Positions 12,180-24,854 of a DNA stretch of 64,000 nt are shown here, piece by piece. A model generated the notes under the pieces. The model was not told the DNA's origin. It did not search any database and was given only the letters and a program-made list of their open reading frames with translations. The first letter of the stretch is position 1. Every line of letters starts with the position of its first letter. A program made the position numbers and the translations under genes. This DNA comes from Ochotona curzoniae (lineage: Eukaryota; Chordata; Mammalia; Lagomorpha; Ochotonidae): positions 25,520,001-25,584,000 of the forward strand of contig NW_024466599.1 of NCBI RefSeq assembly GCF_017591425.1. The letters run 5' to 3'.

Positions 12180-12760
12180 CAAGGAAGAATTGTTCTTCAT
12201 AAGATGAATCCATAACAGAAGACTCTGAAAAGGAACAGAGAATGAGTCTAGCTCTACGAGGCGTAAGCGTTGGTGCAACAGCAGAAGAGGTGGATCGAAG
12301 CAGAGTGACAGAGCGTACTGGGAAGGAGGGAGTTAGGGCAAGTTCTGATGACTGACTGGCATTGGAGGAGGAGGAAGGGGAAGACTCCTAGGTTGGGAGA
12401 AGGGGGTCCAGAGAGAGGCATGATTGTCAAGCCCAGTGCTTGGAAAAAGGGATGATGTCAGGTTCAATGTTCAGGAGACTGATGGTCAGTATAAGCAGCA
12501 GTATCATTTACTAAAATGGAGAAACTACAAGAAGACCAGCTGGGTGGGAGGTTGGACGAGGTAGATGGTGAGTTTGTTTTTGTTGTGATTGAGGTATCTA
12601 TGGAGAGTTAAGGGGGAGATGAGAGTTAAGGATCTGGAACTGCGATCTCAACTGCAGATAAGGACTTGTGAGTCAGCTCCCAAGGGGAGTGCTTGAGTGC
12701 ATCGCATGGGACAGAGATGAGTGTCCGGGGGAAGATTCATCTGACAGGAATGTGAGTCAC
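12180..12760 (-). repeat. L2 LINE fragment
   Basis: GAAGACTCCTAGGTTGGGAG, ATCATTTACTAAAATGGAGA and TGATTGAGGTATCTATGGAG appear in the same order as antisense L2 ('gactcctaggttt...ccatttactgagatgggga...gagatgcct'). Diverged, no open frame. Confidence 0.6.
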
Positions 12761-13174
12761 GGAAGGGGGAAACGACTGGCAGTGTTAGCACACCAAAAGT
12801 GAGAATAAAGGCCCCGTGTGATCTAAGGAGTAGTACAGTTATTGACACCCATAGGAGATACATATATATACACACACACAGAGGTATATGTGTGTAATGT
12901 ATAATTCTGATGGTCAATTGATTGACTCATTTTACTGCCTTTTTCATAAAAGCCTTTAGAAGCATTTGTGCATGTGTTGATCAGACTTCCCTCTCAGATT
13001 AAAGTGAGTTTTGAAAAGTGAGTGCGCAGTGAGGGACATCAAGAGACAGAGTTATGGTCAGTGACTCGGTCTGGAAGAGGGCTGTCTCCAGCATTCTCTC
13101 TGTGTCTTGCTGCTGAGCCTTTCAACGTCAAACTGCTTTAGTTACTGCTTCGTAGGTTAGCCTACCCGTGGATT

Positions 13175-13225
13175 CATTCAGAAAGAGCTTGTTGAGCACA
13201 TGCTGTGTGCTGCTACCCCTGAAGA
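13175..13225 (-). repeat. Short L2/MIR-like 3' end
   Basis: TTCATTCAGAAAGAGCTTGT followed by TGAGCACATGCTGTGTGC resembles the antisense 3' terminus of L2. Confidence 0.35.
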
Positions 13226-13226
13226 A

Positions 13227-13920
13227 TCACCAATTTGAAACATTGGTTTGTTTTAAAGACCAATTTCTAAATATTATAAAGGTACAGGAGCATAAACTGT
13301 ACCATTAAGAGTTTATGCTTAGTGTTTAGTATAATTTTATACATGTCTGTATTTTAATCATTTTACCGTTTTACATTGAATATACACCCCTAGCCAGGAA
13401 TTGGAGATTAGACACAATGAGAAAGAATTTGATTATCTATGGTCTTATATTTGCTGCTTAAAACAAAAGAAAGTTTGATTTTTCTCTTGTATGGCTCTGT
13501 TCTGTGAAGCTAAACTAATTTTGACACAAAGACAAATGGCTTCTGTTTCACAGGCTTTATCCCTTTCAGTTTTTAACAACCTAGATAACAGTTGCCTCAG
13601 AGCATTAACTTTTAATTATGCTGTGCTCTAAATTTACTGTTTCGGTTCTGCCTAAGGAAATGTTAATATCATAAGTTTTTTATTCCATTTTCAGTTTTGC
13701 ACATTTCACTTATTTCACTTTTTTTTCACACAAGCAAAGTGTAAGTGCTGGATTTCGTTCTTGGTTTTTTTCTTGGTCTGTGGCTGACAGAACAACCTGT
13801 GCTGTGTGGCTTAATGAAATATTCTCTCGATGCTATCTGTAGGGTTTGTCAATAAATAAAAAAAAAATCAGGGTTTAGTAAGAAATCATGTACTCTATGC
13901 TTTTATTCATCAAACTGTTC
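13227..13920. other. Intronic, AT-rich, nothing recognised
   Basis: Ends in AATAAATAAAAAAAAAATC at about 13852-13869, which could be the tail of an old retroposed copy, but nothing upstream is recognised. Confidence 0.4.
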
Positions 13921-13926
13921 CTCAAA

Positions 13927-13947
13927 TGTGTGTGTGTGTGTGTGTGT
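13927..13947. repeat. (TG)10 microsatellite
   Basis: Ten uninterrupted TG dinucleotides. Confidence 0.97.
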
Positions 13948-13999
13948 TCTCATAGATGGTAGGGATTAATGCTTATAAAAAAACATCTCAAGAAAATGT

Positions 14000-14350
14000 A
14001 ATCCTGTGGAGCTGGGCGCATTATCATTCATCCCACCTTTGAGATGTAGTGAGAGAATTCCCTCCTACTCAGTGAAGATGCTGTTGGCTGTGTAAGTGCT
14101 AGGAGCACAGACACTCCCCGTTCTGTTCCCACACAGGATTCCAGGTCTGTGCGGGCCTGGCCATGAGACACGTAGGGAGTCTCCTGGAGTTCTCCAACAC
14201 ATGAGAGCTTCGTAGTCAGAGTTAACCAGCTCTGGGCGTAGGGCTAGGCCATCTGCAATCCCAGCAAGCCCCAGGAGACGCTCATCTTGCCATTTTTGTA
14301 TGCGCTTTGAGCAACAAAACTGTGGTGGGTTTATGTGCTAACACTTCCTG
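14000..14350. other. GC-richer block, unidentified
   Basis: About 350 bp clearly richer in G+C than its flanks (for example CTGGGCGCATTATC, GTGCGGGCCTGGCCATGAG, CCAGCAAGCCCCAGGAGACG). Not a SINE head or tail that I recognise. Could be a fragment of a lagomorph-specific retroelement. Confidence 0.4.
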
Positions 14351-15462
14351 GGACCGAGAGAGGAATTTATTGTGTTTGTGTGAGAGAACATCATATATGG
14401 CTTTCTTTTGATTTCTATTCCTATTTCCACTGTATTTTTTTTAAACAAAGCATGTGTTATAAATTGCTTTGCTTCAAATATCAATACATAGTAATACTTT
14501 CATTATGGATGTTACTTTTTGTAAACAAATATTAAAACTCGGTAGAGGGATTTCTCATTTTACACATGTAGAACAGTGTGGCAGAGGACAAAACAAACGC
14601 TGAGACCTTGGTACAATCCTGCATCTTTAACAGAGTTGATCCTTAATGTAAGTTTACCATTTGGTCTTCGCTGAACTTTAGAAATATATCTGAAATCTAC
14701 ATCTATGATTTTTTGCAGTTGTATTGATTTCCTATGCATATTCTCTTTAGATCTTTCGTAATTACTATAGTAGAAATGATCCATTGAAATCATGAATTCA
14801 GGGGATCAGATACACTGAGATAGCACGGCTCCATTCTGTAGGGTTATAGTGTGGTGACGTCAGAATGCTGTGCTTACGACTGGTTACTAGTTTAAGTATT
14901 CTTTGGAAGGGAAGATAGAAATAGGGTAGGCACTGTACATTTTATGAGGCTTTTGAAGTATAGGGGAAAATATTTGAGGAAAGCTTTTGGTCATTCCAAA
15001 GTGCTGTTAATTGGCTCATGGATAGTAGTAGAATACACACACTTGACTATCAAGCTGTCCATTCCCTCCCAACCCTAAATCTCCCAGACTCTGACTCTTC
15101 TTTATTCTGGAACCAGGCAGTTCATATACGGGAACCATACCATCTCTTCCTGATTCTCATGCATTTTGTGTATACAGATTTCTAGTCTATAAGTTAGGTG
15201 CTTTGTTATTTACTCAACAGATTCTGTTTTTCCTAGCGTGGTTGTGCTTGTGAGTGTTTTGTTAAAAGTTCATACAAATTGTGTAAAGTTCTTGCTGTAG
15301 AGGACTCCAATTAATATTGCTTATCAAATTTAGGAACCCAGATGCCTTCTTTAATGAAAAGCATCTTCTAGGTACTTCAGACAAGGTATAACCATCAGGA
15401 CCCAAGTGATTTGTCCTCTAGCTACCCAAGTAGGACACTAAGGCTGTAACAGTGCAACTTTA
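14351..15462. other. Intronic, nothing recognised
   Basis: AT-rich; no feature identified. Confidence 0.45.
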
Positions 15463-15814
15463 AAAGTGTATTGCTGGGGCCCGGCACAGTGGCCTAGTGG
15501 CTAAAGTCCTCACCTTGAACACACCAGGATCCCATATGGGTGCCAGTTCTAATCCTGGTGGCCCCACTTCCCATCCAGCTCCCTGCTTGTGGCCTGGGAA
15601 AGCAGTCGAGGACAGCCCAAAGTCTTGGGATCCTGCACTTGTATGGGAGACCTGGAGGAAGTTCCTGGCTCCTGGTTTCAGATTGGCTCAGCTCCAGCTA
15701 TTGCGGTCACTTGGGGAGTGAATCATTGGACGGAAGATCTTCCTCTGTATCTCTCCTCCTCTCTGTATATCTGACTTTGCAGTAAAAACAAATATATCTT
15801 AAAGTGTATTGCTG
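15463..15814 (+). mobile_element. Young full-length CSINE with 14-bp target-site duplication
   Basis: The element body runs from 15477 (GGGCCCGGCACAGTGG) to 15800 (AAACAAATATATCTT). It has a tRNA-like head with a B-box-like AGTTCTAATCC, the body CCTGGGAAAGCAGTCGAGG, and the CTCCTCTCTGTATATCTGAC tail. The flanks AAAGTGTATTGCTG at 15463-15476 and 15801-15814 are identical, the signature of L1-machinery retroposition. Short open frames inside are SINE-derived. Confidence 0.96.
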
Positions 15815-16718
15815 TCCTGCTGTCTTTGCAAAGACAATTGCAAATTGATCAGTTGTTCTTCCTGTTGTGGAGTATTATAACTATGTACATGCATGTACTC
15901 ACATGTGTATATCCATGCTCAAAAATCTGAAATGATTTTAAATTAAGTACTCCATTTTAGGTAGGCACAATGTCATAGGGAATAAGGTACAAACTTGTGT
16001 TTGTTTTCGTAGTATTCATTTTTTTAAGGTTGAGATTAGTACATTTGTAATTTAAAATTTTATAGATACAAAATCTTAGAAGCACTGTTCTTAAAATCAC
16101 GTTTTAAATAATTGCTGTTTTGATGTCCTGATAACTGATACAAGGGAAACAAAAAGGCTACCAAAAGACGGAAGCCGGTTTCAAATATCTGGGAAGTAAA
16201 AACAGGAAATTCAAGGAACTTGGCCCAAGACCAGTTGGAGGGGAGTTCTGGCTGAATAATTATACCTGCATTTTTAAGTGTTGGAAGTCCTACAGTGACC
16301 TTCTGTTGGGATTCTTGTGCTCATGAAAAAGGTGTGTGTATGTATGTTATAAACCCGTTGCCAAGATGGTCAGGAAAGGGAGCTTTGTAACTTCCACTAG
16401 GATTACAAAAAAAAAAGATGAGCATGAAAGCAAACTTTCATTTCATCCATTCACAATATATAGAGAGTAGCAGTTTTATGAGCCATTCATAGATTTCCCT
16501 TCTTGTCTTTGCTTAACCCGTTAATTCTGCACCTTCAAGCCGTGGCTTTTGTCTTTAGATATGCCCGATCCACACCTTGTCTGACCTCATCACCACAGCT
16601 ACTCCCAGGTTAGTTAAGAGTACTGGGTATTGTAGGGGAAGGTTGTGCTGCAACTGTGTGCTTTAGTGAAATGAAGATTTAATAAAGATTAAATACCATG
16701 TCATTCATACACATTTTT
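15815..16718. other. Intronic, nothing recognised
   Basis: AT-rich; no feature identified. Confidence 0.45.
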
Positions 16719-16992
16719 TAAGAAAGTATCTAAAGGCAGAAGGCTAGACAGAGGTCTTCCATCTGCTGGTTCACTCCCCGGCTGGCTGCAATGGCTAGAG
16801 CTTAACTGATCCAGAGCCAGGAGTGAGAAGCTTCCTCTGGGTCTTCATGTGGGTGTAGAGACCTAAGGATGTGATTCATTCTCCACTAGTCCCCCATGCC
16901 TTAAGCAGGGAGCTGGACTGGAACTGGAGCAGCCTGACCACTTACTACTGCTTCTATGGGATGCTGGTACCCAGGTGCTAGCCCTGTTACTA
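16719..16992 (-). repeat. CSINE, diverged, antisense
   Basis: GGTCTTCCATCTGCTGGTTC, GATCCAGAGCCAGGAG, AAGCAGGGAGCTGGACTGG, then GGGATGCTGGTACCCAGGTG. First of a head-to-tail pair with the copy at 17001. Confidence 0.85.
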
Positions 16993-17000
16993 TACATCAT

Positions 17001-17310
17001 TAAAAAAAAAAAAAATGTGCTTTTAGTTGAAAGGCAGATTTTACAGAGAAATATCTTCCATTCATTAGCTCACTCCTCAAATGACCACGATGGCTGGAGC
17101 TGAACCTGTCTGGAGCCAGAAGCCAAGAGCTGCTTCCTGGGCTCCTACTCAGATGTCGGTTCCCAAGGACTTGGGCTATCCTCCATTGCATTCCCAGGCC
17201 ATAAGCAGGAACTAGATGGGAAGTAAAATAACTAGGACATGAAGCAGTGCCCATTTAGGATGCCTGCTTGGAGGTGGAGGATTAATGAGTTGAGCCATTG
17301 TGCTGGCTTC
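17001..17310 (-). repeat. CSINE, diverged, antisense
   Basis: Poly-A (reverse) start TAAAAAAAAAAAAAATGTGC, GAAAGGCAGATTTTACAGAG, ATCTTCCATTCATTAGC, GGAGCCAGAAGCCAAGAGC, AAGCAGGAACTAGATGG, then GCCATTGTGCTGGCTTCC. It lies immediately next to the 16719 copy in the same orientation. Confidence 0.86.
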
Positions 17311-17399
17311 CTTAATAGTTTTAAAAAAACACTTACTGTTCCTTTTAAAGAACAAAATAAATTTTTAAATGACATATTTAGCCAATAGTGCCCTTTAAC

Positions 17400-17900
17400 T
17401 TACAACTTTTTTTCCCCTGTTTATCAGGGAAGTATTACAGATGTTGGTTGCTCTGATGGCTGCCTGTAGGTTTTCTTGCTGGATAGCCCTGAGCATCCTC
17501 ACTTGTTTGCAGTACCTGCTTCTGCTGAGGCAACCTCTGCTATTCCCAGAGCGTCCCTCAGAGGTGCTGAGTTGCTGCCTGGCCCAGCTGTGTCCTGCTG
17601 AGCCCTGGCCCCAACAAAGGCTTTTCCCAACACAAGCAAAGAATCTGGAATCCCAGCCCAGGAGGCCTTCTGAGCCTCTGCCAAGAAGAACTGTGGGTGG
17701 AGACCACTCCCTGCAATAGGGTTCAGTTCTCCAAGAGGAGTTGGCACTGTCCCATCTGTGTCCCCTGGGATCTCCCCTTCCTGCAGAGTGGAGCTGCTGC
17801 TCAGGCCAGTGTGTTGCAGTCAGCCAGGGGGCGTACATAGCTGGGGGATGTTGTTCCTGAGCTTTTCTGACATTGGTGTCCAAGGCCATTCAGACCTCAT
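17400..17900. other. GC-rich block with overlapping open frames, unidentified
   Basis: About 60% G+C by eye against an AT-rich background. It carries a 164-codon open frame on the - strand (17889-17395) and open frames in another - frame (17747-17499) and on the + strand (17441-17719). The frames that stay open in parallel suggest composition rather than selection. I recognise no domain. A T7 run at the low-coordinate end (17407-17413) would be compatible with a - strand retroposed copy, but the parent is unknown. Possibilities are a processed pseudogene, a lagomorph repeat, or chance. Confidence 0.35.
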
Positions 17901-20900
17901 TAACCATTGAATTCAATATTCCAGTATGATAGGCTGGGACTGTGGACAGCTTAAGCATATTAGGTAGTTGATATTTGCTCTGTTTATGGGGAAGAAAGAA
18001 ACCAAAACGTTCAACAAAGAGAAAATTGAAGAACAAGTTTGGGAGAATAGTCTCTTTCAAACCAGGAATTGGCATTCAGATAAAAACTGGCCATTACCAG
18101 TTTTTACAATTTTAGCAATATAGGTAAATATTTGCAGTAGATGACTACATTTTTTTGCTGCTTTGTCAGCATTGTATATTTACTAGTATCTTAAAAGATC
18201 CTTTCAGATATAAAACTATCCTGAGTAGAATTTTAGTATTTTAAACAGTAGTGGGTACAGAATTGAAGCCATGTAATCAGAAAGCTGTAGTTACAGTTAC
18301 TTCAACGGTACAACTGTGACACTATGTGAAAATAGCCACATCTCTCTTTTTTTTTGCCATGGCTACCACCTTCTGTTCTTGTGAAAAAATGGAGAAAATG
18401 ACATCTCAGGACACATTATCTTTCTCTACCATCAGCACCCGTAATTTAGAAAAACATTTAAATTGCTTACCATTATTGACTGGTTGACATTGTAGAATGT
18501 TATCTCAGCCAGCACTCAGTTTTTACACCCTTTCTGGTTTGTGAAGTTCCAGTGAAAGGTGTTCAGTCCAGAAACAGGAGGGCTATTTAGGGTGGAGCAG
18601 GGATTACCGTGGTCCGTCCTGACCCTGCTCAAATCACTGAGGGTAGGGGCACCTGGAGTTGGCCTGTTGCACAGGGACATCTCAGCTGAGCAAGGGAAGG
18701 ACCTTGCCCTAAGAAGTCTCGGGGAGAGACAAGGACACAGAAGCTGACAAGAGCAAAGCAACTGCACCCAACCCGGCTGAGCAGAAAGTTACATGGAGCC
18801 GAAGTTAACTCACCTGAAAGCTGTTTTGTGATTCGTAGATGTTTGGTTTCTAAAACCTGTGCCCCTACCAGCTTAGTGAACTGTTTAACTCGTCTCAAGG
18901 AAGGTGTTTCAGAGCACTGAAAATCAGTATTCAGACTTATTTTGAAATTTAGAACTGTTCTAATAAGATTTGACTCATTCCCCAGTTCATACTGGCCTTC
19001 TCTAAACAACTGCCCTGGGGTGTTTGAGTAATTTACGTAGAAACCTAGGAGACCGTTTTTTGGATTCTGCACCTTCTCTCAGAACCATGGATTCGTATCA
19101 GTTGTTCCTTATAAGTTCGTGGTATTCTTTTTTATAGAGTGTCTTCCTGCTTTTGATTTGCAGTCTCTGTTGCAAAGTGTTTTTGCATCAGGAGGAAATG
19201 ACAGCAGTAAGTGGTGCCTGTAAAGTTGGAAGAGGGAAGGGATTAACACAAGATGAATCAATGTTTGTGTGAGTTTTTAAGGGACTGGAATGTTCTTCTA
19301 AGTCTAGGATGTGTTTTTTGTTTCTGGCTGACAACTTCCTAGTTTTCCTGCACTCCATTATTCTTTTTTCTGTCACTGGGATTTTTTTTTTTTTTCCAAT
19401 TTCCCAAAAGCAAGTGAAGTGCTTTCTTCTTATCAGTGGCCTTTCTTTTCCTGTTCCGATAGCGAAAGAACAATACAGGAATTTAATAATGTTCAAGACT
19501 GATACTTATTTTTCTTAATAGATCCATGTTTATCTGTAGAGAACTCCAGTTTTGTAGCAGTAGAGGAAAGCTTTTTGTCCAAACATGAGCTAATGATGTC
19601 ATGTGTACTTATCAAGGTATTTGATTTGTTTTTGCTTTTTCTGTTCCTTTCCTTTCACTTGGTTTGGGAAATGAAAGATTTTTTTTTTTCCGTTCCGTTC
19701 CAATTGTGTCTCCATGTTCTGTTAAGGTTAAAGTGCTGAAAATTAGAAAGCCAGGGAAGAAGAGGTAGAAGGGTGCTTACCGGTGTCTGAACCTCGTTCT
19801 GATCTTGTTCGTATAATTGCATTTTGCTAAGGTTTGTTATTTGCTGTTCCTTCTACTTTGCAAAACAAAGTGCAGGCTGACTCCAGGAGCTCTTGTAAAT
19901 ATGTCAGAGGTGTGTTTGTGCAGTGGTGGGCCTGGGAGGATGCTGGCTTCAGTGTTGCCATGCCGTTTGCTTCCTGCCAGAGAGGAGGAACACTAACAGG
20001 AGCTGCTGGACAGTATCTTTGAGCCCTTGAAGAGGCTGAAGCCTGTCCTGTGATGCTCCCACCGTGACCTCAGAGGACCTTGCTTAGTCTCTTTTCTCAA
20101 GCAAGAAACAGAATCTTGTATTTTCAGTTGGGTCTGAACCAAATCAAATGGGGAGACTAGTGGGGTTTGAAAAAACTAGCTGAACACCTCGCATGTAACA
20201 TTTCAAGTGATAGTCTCTTTGTGGCAGTAGAAAGAAAGCATACTAGTGTTCCATTTAAAGGCTCTCCATGCCCTTGAGCATCTTGATTGTTCATCACTGT
20301 GGAGCCATCTGAATGACAGCCAACTTATTTCTGTTCCGTCAGGAATTTGTCAAATAAAATCATGCTGTGATGTTACCCCTCACTGCAACATGGAACTCCC
20401 AGAACATAATCTGTGTATTCTTTCCTGCCTGTTGGCCTGACTTCGTGTCTCCCTGAGTTGTAGCCATTATATTCTTGTCCTATAGGGTCTTTTGGATCTG
20501 TCAGGGATAAACAAACTTTTTTAGACATGAGAGTTCATCCCATATGGATTTATAATAGTATGTTCATGGGCACAGGAAATCTCTGTTTCCTGTGAAAATA
20601 GATGTCACATGTGCATTTGTGTACTTTTTGTGCCAAAAGAACAGTGCATACATATATCCCATGTTCACATATGTGTATGCAACAAACTAAGAAGTATACA
20701 CATATGATGCTATAATACATGCCCACTTTCACTCTGCATGCAAGTGTCTGCATTTGCTATGTTCTGATACAGGCGTTCAGTTTTCTGGCTCAGAATTTCC
20801 TTAGAATTTTGCTCCTTTTTGAGGGTGGAAATTAAGCACCGTATACTGCCGTGGTTATTTTTGAGGAGTTGGTGTATGCACTTTGTAAACAGGCTGTGGA

Positions 20901-22927
20901 GGACAAGCTAAGACTCTTCTAATAAATATTATTCAGACTCTTTCCACTTTCCCTTATCACCATAATAACCACACCCATCTTTGCTATGAAACTGTGTTGT
21001 CTATCTGCTTCCTACACACCAGGGAAGCTGACCTTGACGAGTAGCAAAGGAAATCTGAGAGATAAAGTTGAAGAATTATCTGACTTTGTTGACATTCCTA
21101 AACGAAGAAGTCGGAAAATGAGGCTCCCTCCGGGTAGACAGGAGCCACCATGGATCCTGATTAGATGGGATGTCCGTTGCTGAACAAGCTGATTCCCAAG
21201 AGAATCATTAAAAGCGTTCCTGTAAATAACCTAGAATTCAGGTAAACCAGAGGGTGGCTCTTAATGGACAGACAGTTCACTTCCGTTTTCTACGCATGCA
21301 GAGTGGTGGGACTGAAGGGAGAGATCACCACAGATGGTGATCAGTTGCAGCAGGTGTGGGAGATGTGTCCGTATTTGGCCACCCAAAGCTCAGTAGCCGG
21401 ACTTTGCTGCATTTTGCTGCTGTCTCTGTTGATTTGAAATCTTTGCCATGTATTACAGTTGCATTGTTGTTTAGTTCAGAGGGAATTGTAAGTAATCGCA
21501 TAGTAACTTTGATATTTCCTGCATTTGTGTTATTGGTCTGTTTCTAGGTCATATTAACCTTTCCACCAAACTTTTATATCCTTCTCTTAAAAAAAAAATC
21601 CCTTTGTTTAAATGTCTTGAAAACTTTGAGAGTCATATCACTTGTTATCTATTGGCTCACCATTATGTAACATGATTGATCTTGTCATATTTCCCAGGGG
21701 ATGATGTACTTTTTTTTTTATCACAAAACATTTCAAGTCTTCATAAATCTTATGTGAAATGCCTCCTAAGAAGATAAATAAAATTATTATATATCATGTT
21801 ATTTACTGTTATCTGTAGCACCAGAAATAAGCGAATATCTCCAGAGAAAAAGGCTATAAAAGCTAGTGCACACATAGACACATTGAAGGATTAGGAGGTA
21901 GTAAATATGAAATGGGCTTAAGAATGACTTTATTTAGCCACTGGCATTTTGGGAGGAACTCAGGCTGTCAGGAAAATGAAGCAATCTGTATTATATAAAG
22001 CATAAGAAATTTAAATAAATCATGTTTGCAAGCACTACCAGAATTTTCCTTGAATGCTGCTGAATAAATTCCACTTGTTAAATGTCAGTTAACTGTGTCA
22101 CTGGCAAGCATAAACTGTCAGGGCCACAAAAGTACCCAACTTACGGCTTTACGATTTTTAAGCCTTTGTATGTTCTTTTGACCTTCAGCTAAAGCACATA
22201 GTCACATAGCAGAGGAAATGCCTCAGATTCTAGCATCTGGGTTTGTTTCTTTATAGTCTTTTGGCACAGTTACAGCAGTCGGACTTTCCTTTCATTTTTT
22301 CCATGGCACAGTCAACACAGTCTTCTCACACAAGTGGCAAAGGACAGTTGTGAATCCAAAAGCAATATGTTTCTGCCCTGTGCTCTGTGGTAGGGCCCAA
22401 TTGAATGGTTTTTTTGTTTCTCAGGGCGCCCAGGATCAAAACACAAATAAACAGAATCCCACACAGATGCAAATTTTGTATAAAATTAGATACTTAACAC
22501 ATGCATAGAAGTATATTTTTATATATCCAAAATGTAATGCAGTCAATGATGTATTGAATCCATGCCTCTATGTTTAGTTGACTTCAGCTGGCTATAGTTT
22601 TGGTATCCTCATCTGAATTGTCAGCTGCTTGAAGATGTTTCCCCAAGAGTTGGTTTTCTGTGTCTGAGAACACAAGATAATTGAAGTCCTTGCAAAAAAA
22701 ATGTATTATTTGACAAAGATGCCTTATTTTGGCTCTGTTGATTAGTTCAGCCATATTATTTGTCACTAATAAAAAGTCACTTAAAACTTGGAGAATGAAG
22801 CAATGAGATCTGATTTTCCAGTCATTAAAGTTATCCTATCAAATGATTATCCTGAAAGTTCTTACGCTTGTTCTGTACACATGTGTTGGAAAGGCTAATC
22901 ATCTACACGGATGCCTATGTGGTTGTT
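17901..22927. other. Intronic, about 5 kb with nothing recognised
   Basis: Unique-looking AT-rich sequence. The open frames present are short and without domains. No SINE copy seen, which is unusual here given the spacing elsewhere in the window. Confidence 0.45.
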
Positions 22928-23535
22928 TTTTTCATTAATTCAGTGGATATTTGTGGCGTACCTGCTCTGTTCCAGATGCAATGTTCAGAGAGGCTTCCAA
23001 TCACTCCTAAACTTTCAGTCTCCTTGGGCATAAAGAAGGTGTAGGAAAGAGTTTCAGGGGCTGGAGACTGAAAGATTAGTGTGGTTGTGTTGGATGAACG
23101 AGCAATGTGGAGTGTGATACAGGAGAGGAAGGAGGGACTCAATGATAGACACTGGGGTTCAGAGTTTGTATCTGAGGCTTAGTGTGTTGGCAATACCTGG
23201 TAGGGTTTTCAGTTTCTGAAGGAGGTGGCAGAGTCCACTTTTACGAGGATCAGATGTGTTTGCTCTGTAGAGATAGGATTGCCATACAAGGCTTGTGTGA
23301 AATCTGTGGGATTAGTTAGGACATGGAGCTAGGAGAATGATCCATTATCAGGCAAGGCTGCTAGCAATGGAGTTGCAATGACGGGTGTAGGATCTGTGTA
23401 TCAAAATACAGTGTAAAGGGCTCAAATACCAGGTTTAGGCTTCAGGTTAGAAGGTAAACTCAAGAATTACCCCCGGGCTTCTGGCTTGAACACTGGTGCC
23501 ATATCTGGAGATGGAAAAGATGGGATCAAAACCTG
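22928..23535 (-). repeat. L2 LINE fragment, ~600 bp
   Basis: It starts with TTCATTAATTCAGTGGATAT and GTGGCGTACCTGCTCTG, the reverse of the L2 3' end. It later contains GGGCTTCTGGCTTGAACACT followed by GGTGCCATATCTGGAGATGG, the reverse of an internal L2 segment. The order is consistent over the whole length. Confidence 0.66.
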
Positions 23536-24809
23536 AGTGAGTCAGAATTACTTTTTGAAATACAGAGCAGACCGAGGCGGAGCTGATTCAGTCTGTTTCT
23601 CCACATAGTCTTGGTAGGTGGAGATTCTGTCACTCAAGTGTTCCACCATCAGGAACACAGGGGTATAATTCTGAGGATTCCTTCCCGGTGATCTCAGCTG
23701 TTTTCTCTTGCTGCTTTATCAAATCCCCTCCCTCTTCCGTGGCCTCTGCTTCTCTCCCCGACCTTTGGAGAATGCTTCTATTTCAATTTCCCCAGGGATG
23801 CCAATGAAACTCATACCCCAGGTTTGCTTGGCTTCCCTTGAAAGCAGGTCGCAGTTTCATTCTGTAAGTTTTTGACAGCGTGCATCTACTGTTTCAGGCA
23901 TGATCATTCTCACAGTGGGATGCCAGCTGACCAAGGCAGCTGGGAAACTGAACGCTGGTGTGTGCCAGCATCCCAGGCACACCGCAGGTCACATGAGGCA
24001 ACACCGTGCTCTCTCAGGCCTCCCTCCCATCTCCTTGAGGACCCATGCTTGTTTTTTACCTTCTCTGGCTTTGCACTCACTCCGATTTTTCCCTCCTGTG
24101 TGTCTGCCTGTGCTTTCTGAGATCAGGCATGCGGCTGACACCTAGGAGATAACCAAGAAGTGGACAGTTGAGAGAATAGATTGGAAACTGAATTACGAGA
24201 CAACTCGTGTCACACCAAGAGCATGTTGGACTCCGTCTCTTCGCCTTTGTGGAGCTACTGTGGGCTCCTGAGGAGAGGAGTTCTGGTTCTTGAATTAGCA
24301 ACAACCAGTAAAAAAATGTGCTTATAACAGATGGAGTTTCAGAAAGTATCCTTAAGTGTAAAATGCATCCAGAACTTGGAAATATGTCTGAGTCATGCTC
24401 ATGAATAGTGACTGTCATTGACCTGATGATATTGTTACTAGAGATTTCCAGGCTGTAGGGAAAAGGAGATATTCATTCCTGTTGCATTGCATTGCTGTGT
24501 TTATTCTCTGAAAAGACTTAAGGGGGTAGATTTTTTTTACCTGTATTTGATATTACTAACTCCATTTCAGCTCACCCCTTTAGCCCTGGTCACATTTCTT
24601 TTTGTTGTTATTTGTTAGCAGGTTTTTGTTGTTGATGTTGTTCAGATACAAAATGAAAATCCTACTTGCTGTGTGCAGTTGCAAGAAACTCTGGCACGGC
24701 TCCTCCAGAAACCAAAGAAAAATTATTAGCCATATCCAGACAGTAGCTGACTGGCCCAGATTCTTCCTCCCTTGAGCATTCCTGATTAATGGGGGAATCT
24801 GTTCTGTAG
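23536..24809. other. Intronic, nothing recognised
   Basis: Several short open frames on both strands (for example 23872-24120 +, 24418-24077 -) with no recognisable domain. TTG-rich stretch near 24600-24640. Confidence 0.4.
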
Positions 24810-24854
24810 TTGAAAAGCCTCTTTCCTGAGCCCAGTCTGTCCTGGCTTCCAAGC

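Noticed and set aside
13500..13870. Processed pseudogene ending AATAAATAAAAAAAAAA
   Set aside because: No upstream coding similarity and no target-site duplication found; the A-rich end alone is not enough.
15477..15800. Overlapping 60-80 codon + frames
   Set aside because: They are translations of the CSINE body; the same frame pattern recurs at other SINE copies (for example 1085 and 54185).
15477..15800. Functional tRNA gene
   Set aside because: A tRNA-like head with a B box is present, but the element continues into a SINE body and A-rich tail, so it is a retroposon.
17395..17889. 164-codon - strand frame as a real gene
   Set aside because: No recognisable motif; two other frames are open over the same GC-rich block. 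Kept only as an unidentified island.
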